Shown here: positions 1 to 8,075 of the stretch, in pieces
Layout: each line of letters opens with the position of its first letter
Position numbering within the stretch: position 1 is the first letter of the stretch
NCBI GenBank assembly: GCA_964632015.1
Contig: CAZWAT010000001.1
Span: 1 to 64,000, forward strand
Source of the DNA: JAAYCO01 sp964632015
Lineage (GTDB): Bacteria > Planctomycetota > Phycisphaerae > SM23-33
Reading direction: 5' to 3'
DNA length: 64,000 nt
Made by a program: the position numbers and the translations under genes
Notes under the pieces: generated by a model
The model's input: the letters and a program-made list of their open reading frames with translations, nothing else
Databases searched by the model: none
What the model was told of the DNA's origin: nothing

Positions 1-324
1 CTTTTGAGCAATATCGAGAAGAGTTTCACCAGCCGTACTCTTAAGCGCCGCGTCACGCCCCTTATTGGCGGCTATGGTGAATAACCAGGGCTTGAAGTTT
101 CGACTCTGGTCAAACGCCGCCGCCGAGTTGTGAACCTGAAGAAATGCCTCCTGAAAAACATCCTCCGCCAGCGCCGCATCACCCATGAACCGAAACAGGA
201 AGTTGTACAACTCCCGTCTGTAACGGTTCATGAGAATGCCGAACGATTCATCGTCACCCTCCAGATGGCGGCGAATCAGCTCGTTGTCACTTACAGGCTC
301 GGCCTTTTCCAAGACGTTCTTCAA
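1..324 (-). CDS. ECF RNA polymerase sigma factor, N-terminal part (gene runs off the left edge)
   Basis: The 108 visible codons encode sigma-70 region 2: acidic N-terminus, the FGILMNRYRRELYNFLFRF helix, the EDVFQEAFLQV core-binding helix and the FKPWLFTIAANKGRD region 2.4-like segment that recognises the -10 element. ECF factors direct core polymerase to a small regulon; region 4 and any anti-sigma partner lie outside the window. I chose the TTG at 324 because a purine-rich stretch (AAAGAAAG) precedes it and a good promoter sits about 40 nt upstream. No ATG is available upstream in frame before the stop near 380. The truncation is only the window edge. Family is secure; the start is uncertain. 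Confidence 0.88.
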   Translation of the reverse strand, partial: MKNVLEKAEPVSDNELIRRHLEGDDESFGILMNRYRRELYNFLFRFMGDAALAEDVFQEAFLQVHNSAAAFDQSRNFKPWLFTIAANKGRDAALKSTAGETLLDIAQK

Positions 325-363
325 GACTGACGCTTTCTTTTTGTTAAATGCAGCCGCCAGATA

Positions 364-392
364 ATAATATGCTTGCGCCTAATGGCGGTCAA
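364..392 (-). promoter_or_regulatory. Sigma-70-type promoter of the ECF sigma gene
   Basis: On the minus strand TTGACC (387-392) and TATTAT (364-369) are separated by exactly 17 bp, giving a predicted start near 357 and a leader of roughly 33 nt before the TTG at 324. It is back-to-back with the promoter of the kinase gene. Confidence 0.65.
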
Positions 393-427
393 CCGCCCCC
401 ACACGCCCCCCATGATCCTCTCTATCA

Positions 428-457
428 TTGTCGCCGACAACAAATTATAGCTATAAT
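428..457 (+). promoter_or_regulatory. Sigma-70-type promoter of the tandem kinase gene
   Basis: TTGTCG (428-433), 18-bp spacer, perfect TATAAT (452-457). The predicted start (about 464) coincides with the ATG at 465, so the transcript would be leaderless or nearly so. Confidence 0.6.
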
Positions 458-464
458 GCCGCCC

Positions 465-2219
465 ATGAGAGCAGATTCAGGCGCATGTGACACCAAAGAC
501 TCCGATCGCTCGAATGGAGGCATAAGGTTGTTGGTTCCCGACGAGCACGCCGGGGAGCTGCTGCGCAAATACAGGCGCGTCCTGCCAGATTGTGCGCCTG
601 AGCTCTGGCAACGGGTCAAGTCGAACGCTTCCAGAACAGTCTATCGGGGGAATATTGACGGACAGAAGGTCTTTCTCAAGCATTTTCACTCCAAGAGCCG
701 CAAACGCCAGGCGCTGCGACTACTGGGGCTCAACGACGCCACACAGGAAGCCAGGATTTGTGGATATCTTGGCGACAAGAGCATACCTACCCCAAAGGTA
801 ATTGCCGCCTGGAGACACCAGGGCAGCGAATGGCTTGCAACCGTCGAAATTTCTGACGCCATGCAGGCTGACAAGTGGCATGCCCAGCAGCTTGAAAAGG
901 GCAAGGAGGGGGCGGGGGCAATACGCAGGGCGACAGTGAGATTGGCACAGATCATCGCCGGGATGCATATCGCCGGTGTAATCCACAGCGACCTGCATAG
1001 CGGAAACATCTTGGCGCCAATACACGCCCAGGGCGGCGAGTTGATTCTGATGGATCTGCACCGCGTCAAACGTCGTCGACATCTGAGCAGACGAGCAAGG
1101 GCCGCGAATCTAGCACAACTCCTGTACGACCGCCTCGACTGTACCAGCAGAACCGATCGGCTGAGGTTCCTGAAGGAATATCTCCGATATAGCGACGATC
1201 ATCAAAGCCTTCGAGGCTGGCTGTTCTATATCGAACGATTTGTCCTCGCCCACGCCGCCAGACAATACAGCCAGCGAGACCGACGACTTGCGGGGGGCAA
1301 CAATTATTTCGCCCGGTTGTCGCTACATAAAGGGTATAAGGGTATCTGCATCCTCGCGTCGAAAAAACGCCTCGCCGGGTCGAGGGCAGCAAAGCTTGTT
1401 TTCACCGCTCAGCAATGGCGTGAGGCGATAGGCGATGTCGAGGCCCTCTTTAGCGGGCCTGATGTCGAAGTCATAAAAGATTCGCCCTCAAGCCTTGTCG
1501 TCCGCAGAAGACTACGTCTAGGCCCACACCAGGTCGATGTGTTCATAAAGCGTACCAGGCGCAAACGCCGACTGAAAAGGCTGGGCGATTGCTTCAGAAC
1601 CAGTAGATCCATCAGGGCGTTCAGGCTCGGACATGCCTTGCTGACGCGGAGAATATCCACCTCGCTTCCAATGCTTGCCATCGAGCGGCGTGTAGGACCT
1701 TGGCTGGTGGACAGCATCCTTATTACCGAGGAGGTTCAGGCGAGGACTCTTCGCGAATCATTGGTGAGCTGGTTAACCAACCGCCCCGGCAAAGCGCCAA
1801 CGCGGGAGGCCCGTGAGGCGGCACAGGGCGTGCTCTGGAAACTCGGGCGCGTGTTGCAGCGCCTGCACGACAATAACTTCGCTCACCGCGATCTCAAGGC
1901 GGACAACATGATGATCTACCACCCCACGACCGGTGGTCTGGAAGTGGTGCTTATAGATCTTGACGGCCTGTCCCAACGACGACACCTGAGCATGTCCAGA
2001 CGATTCCAGGGGCTCATGAGACTTAACGTGTCGTTGCTGAACTGCCATGTGGTAAACCATGCTGGCAGACTGAGAATGCTTCTTGCGTATCTTCGAAGAC
2101 CCGCCTGTGGAAGGATTGATTTTAAGCCTTACTGGCGGATGCTGGAGAAATGGTCGGACAGAAAGCTTAATCAGCAGATTCGATCGCGACAGAAGAGACA
2201 AAAGGCAAAGAGACTTTAA
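465..2219 (+). CDS. Tandem lipopolysaccharide-kinase-like (WaaP/Kdo kinase) protein, 584 aa
   Basis: Two eukaryote-like small kinase domains of the WaaP/KdkA/InaA type lie in one chain. Domain 1 has a VAIK-like Lys near residue 72 (VFLKHF), catalytic loop HSDLHSGN (174-181) and metal-binding MDLH (196-199). Domain 2 has Lys near 362 (VFIKRT), HRDLKADN (474-481) and IDLDG (about 495). Both therefore look catalytically competent. WaaP-type enzymes phosphorylate heptose or Kdo in the LPS inner core at the cytoplasmic membrane face, which fits the heptosyltransferase gene 20 bp downstream. The C-terminus is strongly basic, suggesting membrane contact. The ATG at 465 is chosen because the promoter makes it the 5' end. 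A TTG at 528 with GGAGG 7 nt upstream is a real alternative and would remove 21 residues. The exact acceptor sugar is unknown. Confidence 0.82.
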   Translation: MRADSGACDTKDSDRSNGGIRLLVPDEHAGELLRKYRRVLPDCAPELWQRVKSNASRTVYRGNIDGQKVFLKHFHSKSRKRQALRLLGLNDATQEARICGYLGDKSIPTPKVIAAWRHQGSEWLATVEISDAMQADKWHAQQLEKGKEGAGAIRRATVRLAQIIAGMHIAGVIHSDLHSGNILAPIHAQGGELILMDLHRVKRRRHLSRRARAANLAQLLYDRLDCTSRTDRLRFLKEYLRYSDDHQSLRGWLFYIERFVLAHAARQYSQRDRRLAGGNNYFARLSLHKGYKGICILASKKRLAGSRAAKLVFTAQQWREAIGDVEALFSGPDVEVIKDSPSSLVVRRRLRLGPHQVDVFIKRTRRKRRLKRLGDCFRTSRSIRAFRLGHALLTRRISTSLPMLAIERRVGPWLVDSILITEEVQARTLRESLVSWLTNRPGKAPTREAREAAQGVLWKLGRVLQRLHDNNFAHRDLKADNMMIYHPTTGGLEVVLIDLDGLSQRRHLSMSRRFQGLMRLNVSLLNCHVVNHAGRLRMLLAYLRRPACGRIDFKPYWRMLEKWSDRKLNQQIRSRQKRQKAKRL

Positions 2220-2239
2220 CAGAATCCATTATTGTTTCC

Positions 2240-3301
2240 ATGGACATCTTTCCTAACAAAATATTGATTATCAAGCCCAGTTCGCTTGGCGACATAGTTA
2301 CGGCTATGCCCGTGCTGATAGGTTTGAGGAGAACCTTCCCCAATGCGCACATATCGTGGCTGGTTGGAAAGAGTTTTGCGGAACTCCTCGAAAGCCAGCC
2401 CGAGCTTGATGAGCTGGTGGTGTTTGACCGTCGAGGGGCCTCGGGGGCATGGCGATCACCAAGGGCGGCACGAATCGTAGGGCAGCTATTGTCGAAACTC
2501 AGGCGGGCAAGATATGATTGGGTCATAGACCTGCAAGGGCTACTGCGAACGGGCCTGTTTACGCGCTCCACGAAAGCGCCCATGCGGGCAGGATTCGCCG
2601 ATGCGCGTGAAGGCGCGTGGATCGGGTATAATCGCAGAATACAGGTGAGCGTTCGACATACCATGGAGCGCAACGTTGAACTCGTGCGGGCACTGGGCGT
2701 CGACGCCCGCGTCGAGGACATGAAGCTGACCGTAAGCCACCAGGCGATGGAATACGCCCAAGGTGTTTTGCACAGGCTTGCACTTCGCAAAGGTGGATAC
2801 CTTGTATGTTTTCTGTCGACGCGCTGGCCGACTAAGGTGTATCCATATCGCCACTGGGCGTCTGTGCTGGCGAAGCTGAGCCAACGAGTGCCAATGGTTC
2901 TTATGGGTACGTCAGGCGAGGCCGAAATCGCCGCCAGACTTGCACAGACGCTCGGCCCGAGGGTTATAGACCTGGTCAACCAGACATCTATCCCACAGAT
3001 GGTCGCCATGGTGGCGGACTCCGGCGGAGTCATATGCCCCGACTCCGCGGCGAATTTCATAGCCCCGGCGCTGGGCGTTGACGTAGTCACTCTTATTGGA
3101 CCGACAAAGGTCGAGCGAACCGGTCCGGTAGGTACGAATGTGGCGATAACCGCACCAGTCCCCTGCCAGGGATGCCTACGGAAAAAATGTTTGCACATGA
3201 CGTGTATGGAATCGATATCGCCTGAATCAGTCGCAAAGTCGGCTGAGGCAATGATTGACAAGGTGACGGACGGATGGTCAGGACAACCACCCGAAAACTG
3301 A
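2240..3301 (+). CDS. ADP-heptose:LPS heptosyltransferase (GT9 family)
   Basis: 353 residues, normal length for GT9. The N-terminus ILIIKPSSLGDIVTAMPVL is the characteristic GT9 opening, followed by WLVGKSFAELLE and DWVIDLQGLLRTG. The C-terminal half has the nucleotide-sugar part (VLMGTSGEAEIA, then DSAANFIAPALGVDVVTLIGPT). The enzyme adds heptose from ADP-heptose to the LPS core on the cytoplasmic side. It begins 20 bp after the kinase gene and overlaps the next gene by 28 bp, so the three form an envelope operon. There is no clear Shine-Dalgarno before the ATG at 2240, consistent with translational coupling. Whether it is the WaaC- or WaaF-type transferase cannot be told by eye. Confidence 0.88.
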   Translation: MDIFPNKILIIKPSSLGDIVTAMPVLIGLRRTFPNAHISWLVGKSFAELLESQPELDELVVFDRRGASGAWRSPRAARIVGQLLSKLRRARYDWVIDLQGLLRTGLFTRSTKAPMRAGFADAREGAWIGYNRRIQVSVRHTMERNVELVRALGVDARVEDMKLTVSHQAMEYAQGVLHRLALRKGGYLVCFLSTRWPTKVYPYRHWASVLAKLSQRVPMVLMGTSGEAEIAARLAQTLGPRVIDLVNQTSIPQMVAMVADSGGVICPDSAANFIAPALGVDVVTLIGPTKVERTGPVGTNVAITAPVPCQGCLRKKCLHMTCMESISPESVAKSAEAMIDKVTDGWSGQPPEN

Positions 3302-3798
3302 AATACCTTATAATTCATCGGGTCTTGAGCCTGGACGACACCCCCCATCGAATAGCCTTGGGAGTGGCGATAGGCGTGTTCGTCACATGGACGCCCACCA
3401 TCGGTCTGCAGATGGTGCTGACCATCGCAATAGCGACCCTGCTTAAAGCCAACAAATTTGTCGGCGTGCCAGTCGTGTGGTTGTCGAATCCATTCACGCT
3501 CGTCCCGATCTACTATCCAAGTCACTTGCTTGGCTGCTGGATTACGGGAAGCCAGACCAAGGGCGCCCGCGAGATTTTACGAATTCTCCGCCTGGAAGAG
3601 GGCTGGTACAACATGCTCATAAAGACCATGGACATGTACCTGACGATGTTGCTTGGCAGCATTGTCATAGGTCTTGTCCTGTCGGTGATAACGTACTACA
3701 TAACGAGATTCGCCATTCGGAAATACCGCATGTTCCGCAAGCACCATCCCCACCTGATCCGCAGACCCAGGCGCGAGAAGCAGAATTCCACCCCCTGA
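3274..3798 (+). CDS. DUF2062 membrane protein
   Basis: 174 residues. Near the N-terminus the DTPHRIALGVAIGVFVTWTPTIGLQ segment matches the DUF2062 signature (short run plus FxP/TPxxG-type loop). There are two or three hydrophobic segments (about 25-50, 60-85, 115-145) and a basic, Pro-rich C-terminal tail. The family's biochemical role is unknown, but members sit near glycosyltransferases and cell-envelope genes, as here. It overlaps the end of the heptosyltransferase gene by 28 bp, implying coupled translation. Confidence 0.8.
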   Translation: MVRTTTRKLKYLIIHRVLSLDDTPHRIALGVAIGVFVTWTPTIGLQMVLTIAIATLLKANKFVGVPVVWLSNPFTLVPIYYPSHLLGCWITGSQTKGAREILRILRLEEGWYNMLIKTMDMYLTMLLGSIVIGLVLSVITYYITRFAIRKYRMFRKHHPHLIRRPRREKQNSTP

Positions 3799-3883
3799 TG
3801 AGCCTGCCCATCCCACTTCTTTTGCTCCACATCAGGGCTAGAATTGTACAGGATAAGAATCGGGTGGATGGGAGGAGCTTGAC

Positions 3884-4327
3884 ATGAAAGCTCAAGACCT
3901 GATGACAAGGGATGTCTGGTCATGTCACGAGGATACATCGCTACAGGACGTCGCCAAGATCATGTTCGAGAGGGAAGTCGGCGTCGTGCCCATAGTCGAT
4001 AGCGAGCATCGCCTCAAGGGAATCGTGACCGACAGGGACATATGCATTCGAGCGGTGTCGCAGGGCAAGGATCTGCAATCTAAGGTTTCGGAAATCATGA
4101 CCAAATCGCTGCATTTCGTCAGCGGCGATGCAGACGCGGACGAAATAGAAGCCGTGATGAAAGAATACAGGATACGGCGTCTACCCGTGGTCGATGAAAA
4201 CCGTAAACTTAAGGGCTTGATCACCTTGGGTGACCTTGCCAAGCACATCCACGGGCTCTGGAAGGAGCACCACCTTGCCGAGACCCTTGAAGCAGTCTCG
4301 TCAGGACCTGAAAGCGACACATTTTAA
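3884..4327 (+). CDS. CBS-domain-pair protein
   Basis: 147 residues made almost entirely of two CBS motifs: residues about 1-60 (AQDLMTRDVWSCHEDTSLQD...GIVTDRDICIR) and about 70-130 (VSEIMTKSLHFVSGDADADE...GLITLGDLA). Paired CBS domains form a Bateman module that binds adenine nucleotides and senses energy charge; stand-alone forms are common and their partners often unknown. The start is supported by GGGAGGAG 7-9 nt upstream of the ATG. It lies between the envelope operon and moxR with its own 85-bp upstream gap, so it may be monocistronic. Confidence 0.88.
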   Translation: MKAQDLMTRDVWSCHEDTSLQDVAKIMFEREVGVVPIVDSEHRLKGIVTDRDICIRAVSQGKDLQSKVSEIMTKSLHFVSGDADADEIEAVMKEYRIRRLPVVDENRKLKGLITLGDLAKHIHGLWKEHHLAETLEAVSSGPESDTF

Positions 4328-4436
4328 CATGCACGCGGGCATAGCGGGCGGGGCCATCAACCTCGCCCGCTGCCCACCGGGAGGCACAGAAGACTAAGCG
4401 AACCCCGGGCAATAAACAACAAAGGTGAGATCCACC

Positions 4437-4465
4437 TTAACTCCGAAGCCCGCTGAGGGTACAAT
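4437..4465 (+). promoter_or_regulatory. Promoter of the MoxR-type ATPase gene
   Basis: TTAACT (4437-4442), 17-bp spacer, TACAAT (4460-4465). The predicted +1 is exactly the A of the ATG at 4472, and no Shine-Dalgarno is present, so the message is probably leaderless. Confidence 0.6.
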
Positions 4466-4471
4466 ATCGTC

Positions 4472-5494
4472 ATGTCTTCACGCGAACACGGTGCGGATGT
4501 AGCCCAGATGCTCGAGGACTTCGAGCACACATATACCCAAGTGACTGCACAGGTTGCACGGGTGCTTGTGGGCCAGCGAAACGTATTGGATGAAGTCATG
4601 ACATGCCTGCTGGCAGGCGGGCATGCACTTCTTGAAGGCGTACCTGGGCTGGGCAAGACACTGCTCGTTCGCAAGCTTGGCGAAGCGCTGGATCTGACGT
4701 TTGGGCGAATCCAGTTTACACCCGACCTGATGCCATCCGACATCACCGGCACGCAGATACTCGACTCGTCACCCACCGGACCCAAAAGCTTCAAGTTCGA
4801 ACCCGGGCCAATATTCGCTAACCTGGTTCTCGCCGACGAGGTCAACCGCGCCACCCCTAAAACGCAGTCGGCCATTCTCGAGGCAATGCAGGAACGAACC
4901 GTCTCCATCGCCGGAACCAGCCATCCGCTGCCCGAACCTTTCATCGTGCTCGCCACCCAGAACCCTCTTGAGATGGAGGGAACCTACCCCCTGCCGGAAG
5001 CACAGCTTGACAGATTCATGCTCAAGATCGTTGTCCCGCCTCCGTCATCATCGGAACTGGTGGAGATTCTTGATCGCACCACCGGATCATCCGAGCCTGA
5101 AGTCAATGCCGTTGCCAACGCAAGGAAGATCGCCCGGATGCAGCAGATCGTTCGTGAAGTCCCCGCTGCCACTGCGGTCAAGAAGTTCGTTGCCGATCTT
5201 GTGCTCAATACCCATCCGACCTGCCCCACCGCGCCTCCGTCGATCAGAAAATATGTTCGCTATGGGGCATCGCCGCGAGGGGCGCAGTCGATACTGCTGG
5301 CTGCGAAGGTGCGGGCACTGTGCAAGGGCAGGTGCAACGTGAGCTACGATGATGCCATCAAGTCGTCAGCCCCCAGCCTGCGTCACCGCCTGATTCTCTC
5401 ATTTGAAGGACAAGCCCAAGGCGTCCTGCCGGATTCTCTCATCGAAGACGCCATCGCCTCGGCGGAGCATATGCGTCAGGAATCTGACGCCTGA
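4472..5494 (+). CDS. MoxR-family AAA+ ATPase
   Basis: 340 residues, typical MoxR length. Walker A is GVPGLGKT (about residues 54-61), Walker B LVLADEVNRA, then the family hallmark ATQNPLEMEGTYPLPEAQLDRF (sensor 1 and arginine-finger region), and a C-terminal lid with the YGASPRGAQSILLAAK helix. MoxR ATPases act as chaperones for insertion of cofactors or assembly of VWA-domain complexes. The usual partners (DUF58, BatA-like VWA) do not follow directly; a BatA-like VWA gene lies 20 kb away (25894-28260). The downstream neighbour is convergent, leaving only 35 bp. Confidence 0.93.
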   Translation: MSSREHGADVAQMLEDFEHTYTQVTAQVARVLVGQRNVLDEVMTCLLAGGHALLEGVPGLGKTLLVRKLGEALDLTFGRIQFTPDLMPSDITGTQILDSSPTGPKSFKFEPGPIFANLVLADEVNRATPKTQSAILEAMQERTVSIAGTSHPLPEPFIVLATQNPLEMEGTYPLPEAQLDRFMLKIVVPPPSSSELVEILDRTTGSSEPEVNAVANARKIARMQQIVREVPAATAVKKFVADLVLNTHPTCPTAPPSIRKYVRYGASPRGAQSILLAAKVRALCKGRCNVSYDDAIKSSAPSLRHRLILSFEGQAQGVLPDSLIEDAIASAEHMRQESDA

Positions 5495-5529
5495 TCAAAG
5501 CCGCAACCACCATCGGACGACCCTGCCAT

Positions 5530-7218
5530 TCAGCGGACTTTCTTTAGAACCCGTAATACCTCTTCAAGTGATGTCCCGCCCGTCTTAAGCAGTGAGTTTG
5601 CGGAGGTCCAGAGCGACGCCAGCCCCGTTGGATGTCGCTGCCTCAGTCGCGATGATGTTTGGGGCGTGGTTACAAACGTGGATGCGAGCAGCGCTGTCTG
5701 ATTGTAACCTCCCCTGCAATCCTTGCATCCCGCCGGGGCGAACAACGGAAACTCCATCCCTTTCCCAATGAGTTCCGGCGGGAGCGCATCCTGTCCAGGG
5801 CCGGTGGTCTGTTTTCTGCATCGCTCGCACAACAGCCGAACCGTTCGGACTGACGTGATGCCCGCGACAACCGACGATAGACGCCACTCGTCGAGCCCCA
5901 TATCCCTGAGTCGGGCCAACGCGTCGCACACGCTCGCCTCGGTCATCCTTGCCACCACAAGCGCGCCCCGCGAAGCAGCGCCGGCTGCGGCGTTGGCGGT
6001 GGCCGGGTCAAGAATGTCGGTGAGAATCGCATCATGGGCTTGATGGGCGAGAATCTCCATCGCGCCTGCAACGCTCGAAGGGTCAGCCTCATGCTTGGCG
6101 CGAGGTACGTCGCTCGGCGCGGCATCCAGCACTGCCGATATGGTACTCCTGCCGGCGCCTCCAAGCTCGTGCATAAGGGCGTCACAAAAACGCCTTGCAC
6201 CCGATCTTGGTGGGGCAGTGACGATCATCAATCCCCAGCTTCGCGAAACCACTGCCCGCAATGTCTTCAGATCCTCTTGTCCCAATCCGAGTGTTTCGAG
6301 CCCCCCGGCGGGTGGTAGGAGCAACTCGATATTCACCATGCTCCCGTCAATAGTCCCGCAGACAGATGCAACGCATGTAACTTCCCCACCATTTGTCCGC
6401 AGCTTGAACTCTCCGATGCCCTTGCCGTCAGCAAGACCCGCCCTATCTGCAAGATCGGCGATGACCTCTTTACCCAGACCAGAAGGGAGCCGACGACGGA
6501 AGCCGGGCTTTTCGTTCAGCATCCCCCCAATCCTCAAGGCGAGCGTAAGATCGTCGTTCCGCAAATGCAGACGCACCCCGGACGCACGGCATCGCACGGC
6601 GTCATCAAGCACCGCATCGAGAATCTGCTGAGCCCTGCCGCTGGGTTCGGGTTTTGTGGAACTGACCTTCAGATCCGCCGGGGGAAGATGAGTATCCTCC
6701 TGGTCGGCATGGGTATTGGAATCATCAGTTTTAGGCGTGTCGCAAGGAACGCCCACAGGCTCGGAAGCGTTCTGAATCTCTTCACTCTCGGCGGGCTGTT
6801 TCCGCAGGAGTTCTTCGTTAAATTCAGACGCAAGACGATCAGGTCTGGGTGTGCTTGCTTCGCGTAGGCTCACATCAGACATCTCGCCGGTGAGCACTGT
6901 TTCGCTATTGTTCCGTGCGGCTGCCAAAAGCCTGCGGGGGCTTTCGTCGCTTGCGAGTGTGGCAACGCATGGAACCTCAACTTCAGGAGTCTTTTCGTCG
7001 TGGCCCTCCTCTGACGAGACGGTCTTGGCGAGGATCAATTCTATATCTATCCCCTGCGCCTTGAGGAATCGCACAAGCTGCGTTTCGCTTATCCGATAGG
7101 TCCTGTCGTCGAGTTTATGACAACGCAACCAGCCCTTGTCGATCCATGAACGAACCTCCGCGGGTGTAACACCCAACAGATCGGCAAGCTGGTAAATGGT
7201 GAACGAACGTTCTGCCAT
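5530..7218 (-). CDS. Degenerate GspE/PilB-like protein with N-terminal helix-turn-helix
   Basis: 562 residues. Residues 5-55 (FTIYQLADLLGVTPAEVRSW ... ISETQLVRFL) look like an excisionase/MerR-type winged helix. Residues 60-190 are acidic and low-complexity. Residues 195-470 follow the GspE/PilB secretion ATPase layout: Asp-box-like N-terminal part, a Walker A position reading APPRSGARR (335-343, catalytic Lys replaced by Ala), a Walker B position reading DAILTDILD (396-404, lacking the family's GEIRD), then the tetracysteine zinc finger C464/C467 and C498/C501, intact. It therefore probably does not hydrolyse ATP and may be a structural or regulatory paralogue of a type II secretion or type IV pilus motor. 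The start at 7218 has GGAGG 5 nt upstream, and the promoter -35 occupies 7258-7263, ruling out the longer reading frame. No pilus genes are nearby. Confidence 0.72.
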   Translation of the reverse strand: MAERSFTIYQLADLLGVTPAEVRSWIDKGWLRCHKLDDRTYRISETQLVRFLKAQGIDIELILAKTVSSEEGHDEKTPEVEVPCVATLASDESPRRLLAAARNNSETVLTGEMSDVSLREASTPRPDRLASEFNEELLRKQPAESEEIQNASEPVGVPCDTPKTDDSNTHADQEDTHLPPADLKVSSTKPEPSGRAQQILDAVLDDAVRCRASGVRLHLRNDDLTLALRIGGMLNEKPGFRRRLPSGLGKEVIADLADRAGLADGKGIGEFKLRTNGGEVTCVASVCGTIDGSMVNIELLLPPAGGLETLGLGQEDLKTLRAVVSRSWGLMIVTAPPRSGARRFCDALMHELGGAGRSTISAVLDAAPSDVPRAKHEADPSSVAGAMEILAHQAHDAILTDILDPATANAAAGAASRGALVVARMTEASVCDALARLRDMGLDEWRLSSVVAGITSVRTVRLLCERCRKQTTGPGQDALPPELIGKGMEFPLFAPAGCKDCRGGYNQTALLASTFVTTPQTSSRLRQRHPTGLASLWTSANSLLKTGGTSLEEVLRVLKKVR

Positions 7219-7234
7219 CTGTGCCTCCGAAGAT

Positions 7235-7263
7235 ATTATGTCAGGCTTTGTGCGATGCGTCAA
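7235..7263 (-). promoter_or_regulatory. Promoter of the GspE-like gene
   Basis: TTGACG (7258-7263), 17-bp spacer, CATAAT (7235-7240) on the minus strand. The predicted start is about 7228, where the GGAGG ribosome-binding site begins. Confidence 0.65.
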
Positions 7264-7607
7264 CCGGAGTAATTAACGCCGCTTTGGCGAAGCCAGAAGT
7301 GCGGGCCGGCGTACAGAACGATTACCAACGGTAGATCCAAACTACCGCGGGATTGTTACGATATTCACTTACACGAGTTAAGTATGATGTTCTTGAAGCT
7401 TGTTTGACAAACGGATGCGGAGAAACGGTAAGGCGGACATTATTAGCGTCTCACAACAATCAGATAGCCCCTGTTTGACCCAAATCCGGAATGGTGAACA
7501 GGCAAACAAGGCGCCTGTGCGAACATAGTTGTTCGAACAACCAACAAAGCACAGAGCGGACGGTATTGAGTCCACTCTGTGCTTTGCAATTGGAGGTTAA
7601 ACTTGTC
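7264..7607. other. Intergenic region between the V-ATPase operon end and the GspE-like gene
   Basis: This 344-bp stretch holds the terminator hairpin of the V-ATPase operon (7545-7586) and otherwise nothing I can assign. The short open frames in it lack ribosome-binding sites and recognisable protein features. Confidence 0.5.
7545..7586 (-). terminator. Terminator hairpin after atpK
   Basis: Arms CAAAGCACAGAG-GGA (7545-7560) and TCC-CTCTGTGCTTTG (7571-7586) pair over about 15 bp with one mismatch and a 10-nt loop. On the minus strand a T-rich tail (TTGGTTGTT) follows. It lies 20 bp after the atpK stop. Confidence 0.7.
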
Positions 7608-8072
7608 TTAACCCGGCATGATCAGCAGCGGGAAGACAAATCCGAACAGGCCCACAGTTTCGGCAATACCCATGGCGATAATCATGAACGCCAGGCCCTT
7701 GCCTTCGCCTTCGGACAAAGCTCTACATGCCGCGGCCCCGATGCTTCCCTGCATCCACGCGCTGAACATTTCGGCCAGTCCGCCCGCCAGACCGATACTG
7801 AACAGCGCGCCGCTGAAGGGTAGGCCTACTTCGACGCTCTGTTCAATCGCCAGCGGGAACAGCCCCACCAGTGAGAGAATCAGTCCATAAATGGTCTGGG
7901 AAAGGGGCATACCTATAAGGATGATATAGGTGAAGCTAAGGCGTTTGCCTTCGCGTGCTTCTTTTGCCCACGCGCCTGCCGCCGCTCGGCCTGCCGCCCC
8001 GATACCAAGCGCACTACCCAGTGCACCAAGCCCCAGGGGAATAGCCATCGTCAACTGTCCGATAAGTTCCAT
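7608..8072 (-). CDS. atpK: V-type ATP synthase subunit K (rotor proteolipid)
   Basis: 154 residues with four transmembrane helices in two duplicated hairpins, the V-type c-subunit layout. Only the second hairpin carries the ion-binding Glu (E138, in GIAETVGLFGFV). By alignment with Enterococcus hirae NtpK (known Na+ ligands L61, T64, Q65, Y68, Q110, E139) this protein has M55, S58, Q59, Y62, Q108 and E138, i.e. essentially the full Na+ site. It is the last gene of the operon, 3 bp after atpI and before a strong hairpin. Na+ coupling is inferred from ligands, not shown. Confidence 0.93.
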   Translation of the reverse strand: MELIGQLTMAIPLGLGALGSALGIGAAGRAAAGAWAKEAREGKRLSFTYIILIGMPLSQTIYGLILSLVGLFPLAIEQSVEVGLPFSGALFSIGLAGGLAEMFSAWMQGSIGAAACRALSEGEGKGLAFMIIAMGIAETVGLFGFVFPLLIMPG

Positions 8073-8075
8073 CTG

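Noticed and set aside
2167..3525. 452-codon open frame on the minus strand
   Set aside because: It lies fully antisense to the heptosyltransferase and DUF2062 genes, which have clear family motifs; the antisense translation shows no domain and odd Ser/Arg-rich composition.
7378..7575. 65-codon minus-strand open frame downstream of atpK
   Set aside because: It overlaps the operon terminator hairpin, lacks a ribosome-binding site and has a Cys-rich random-looking translation.
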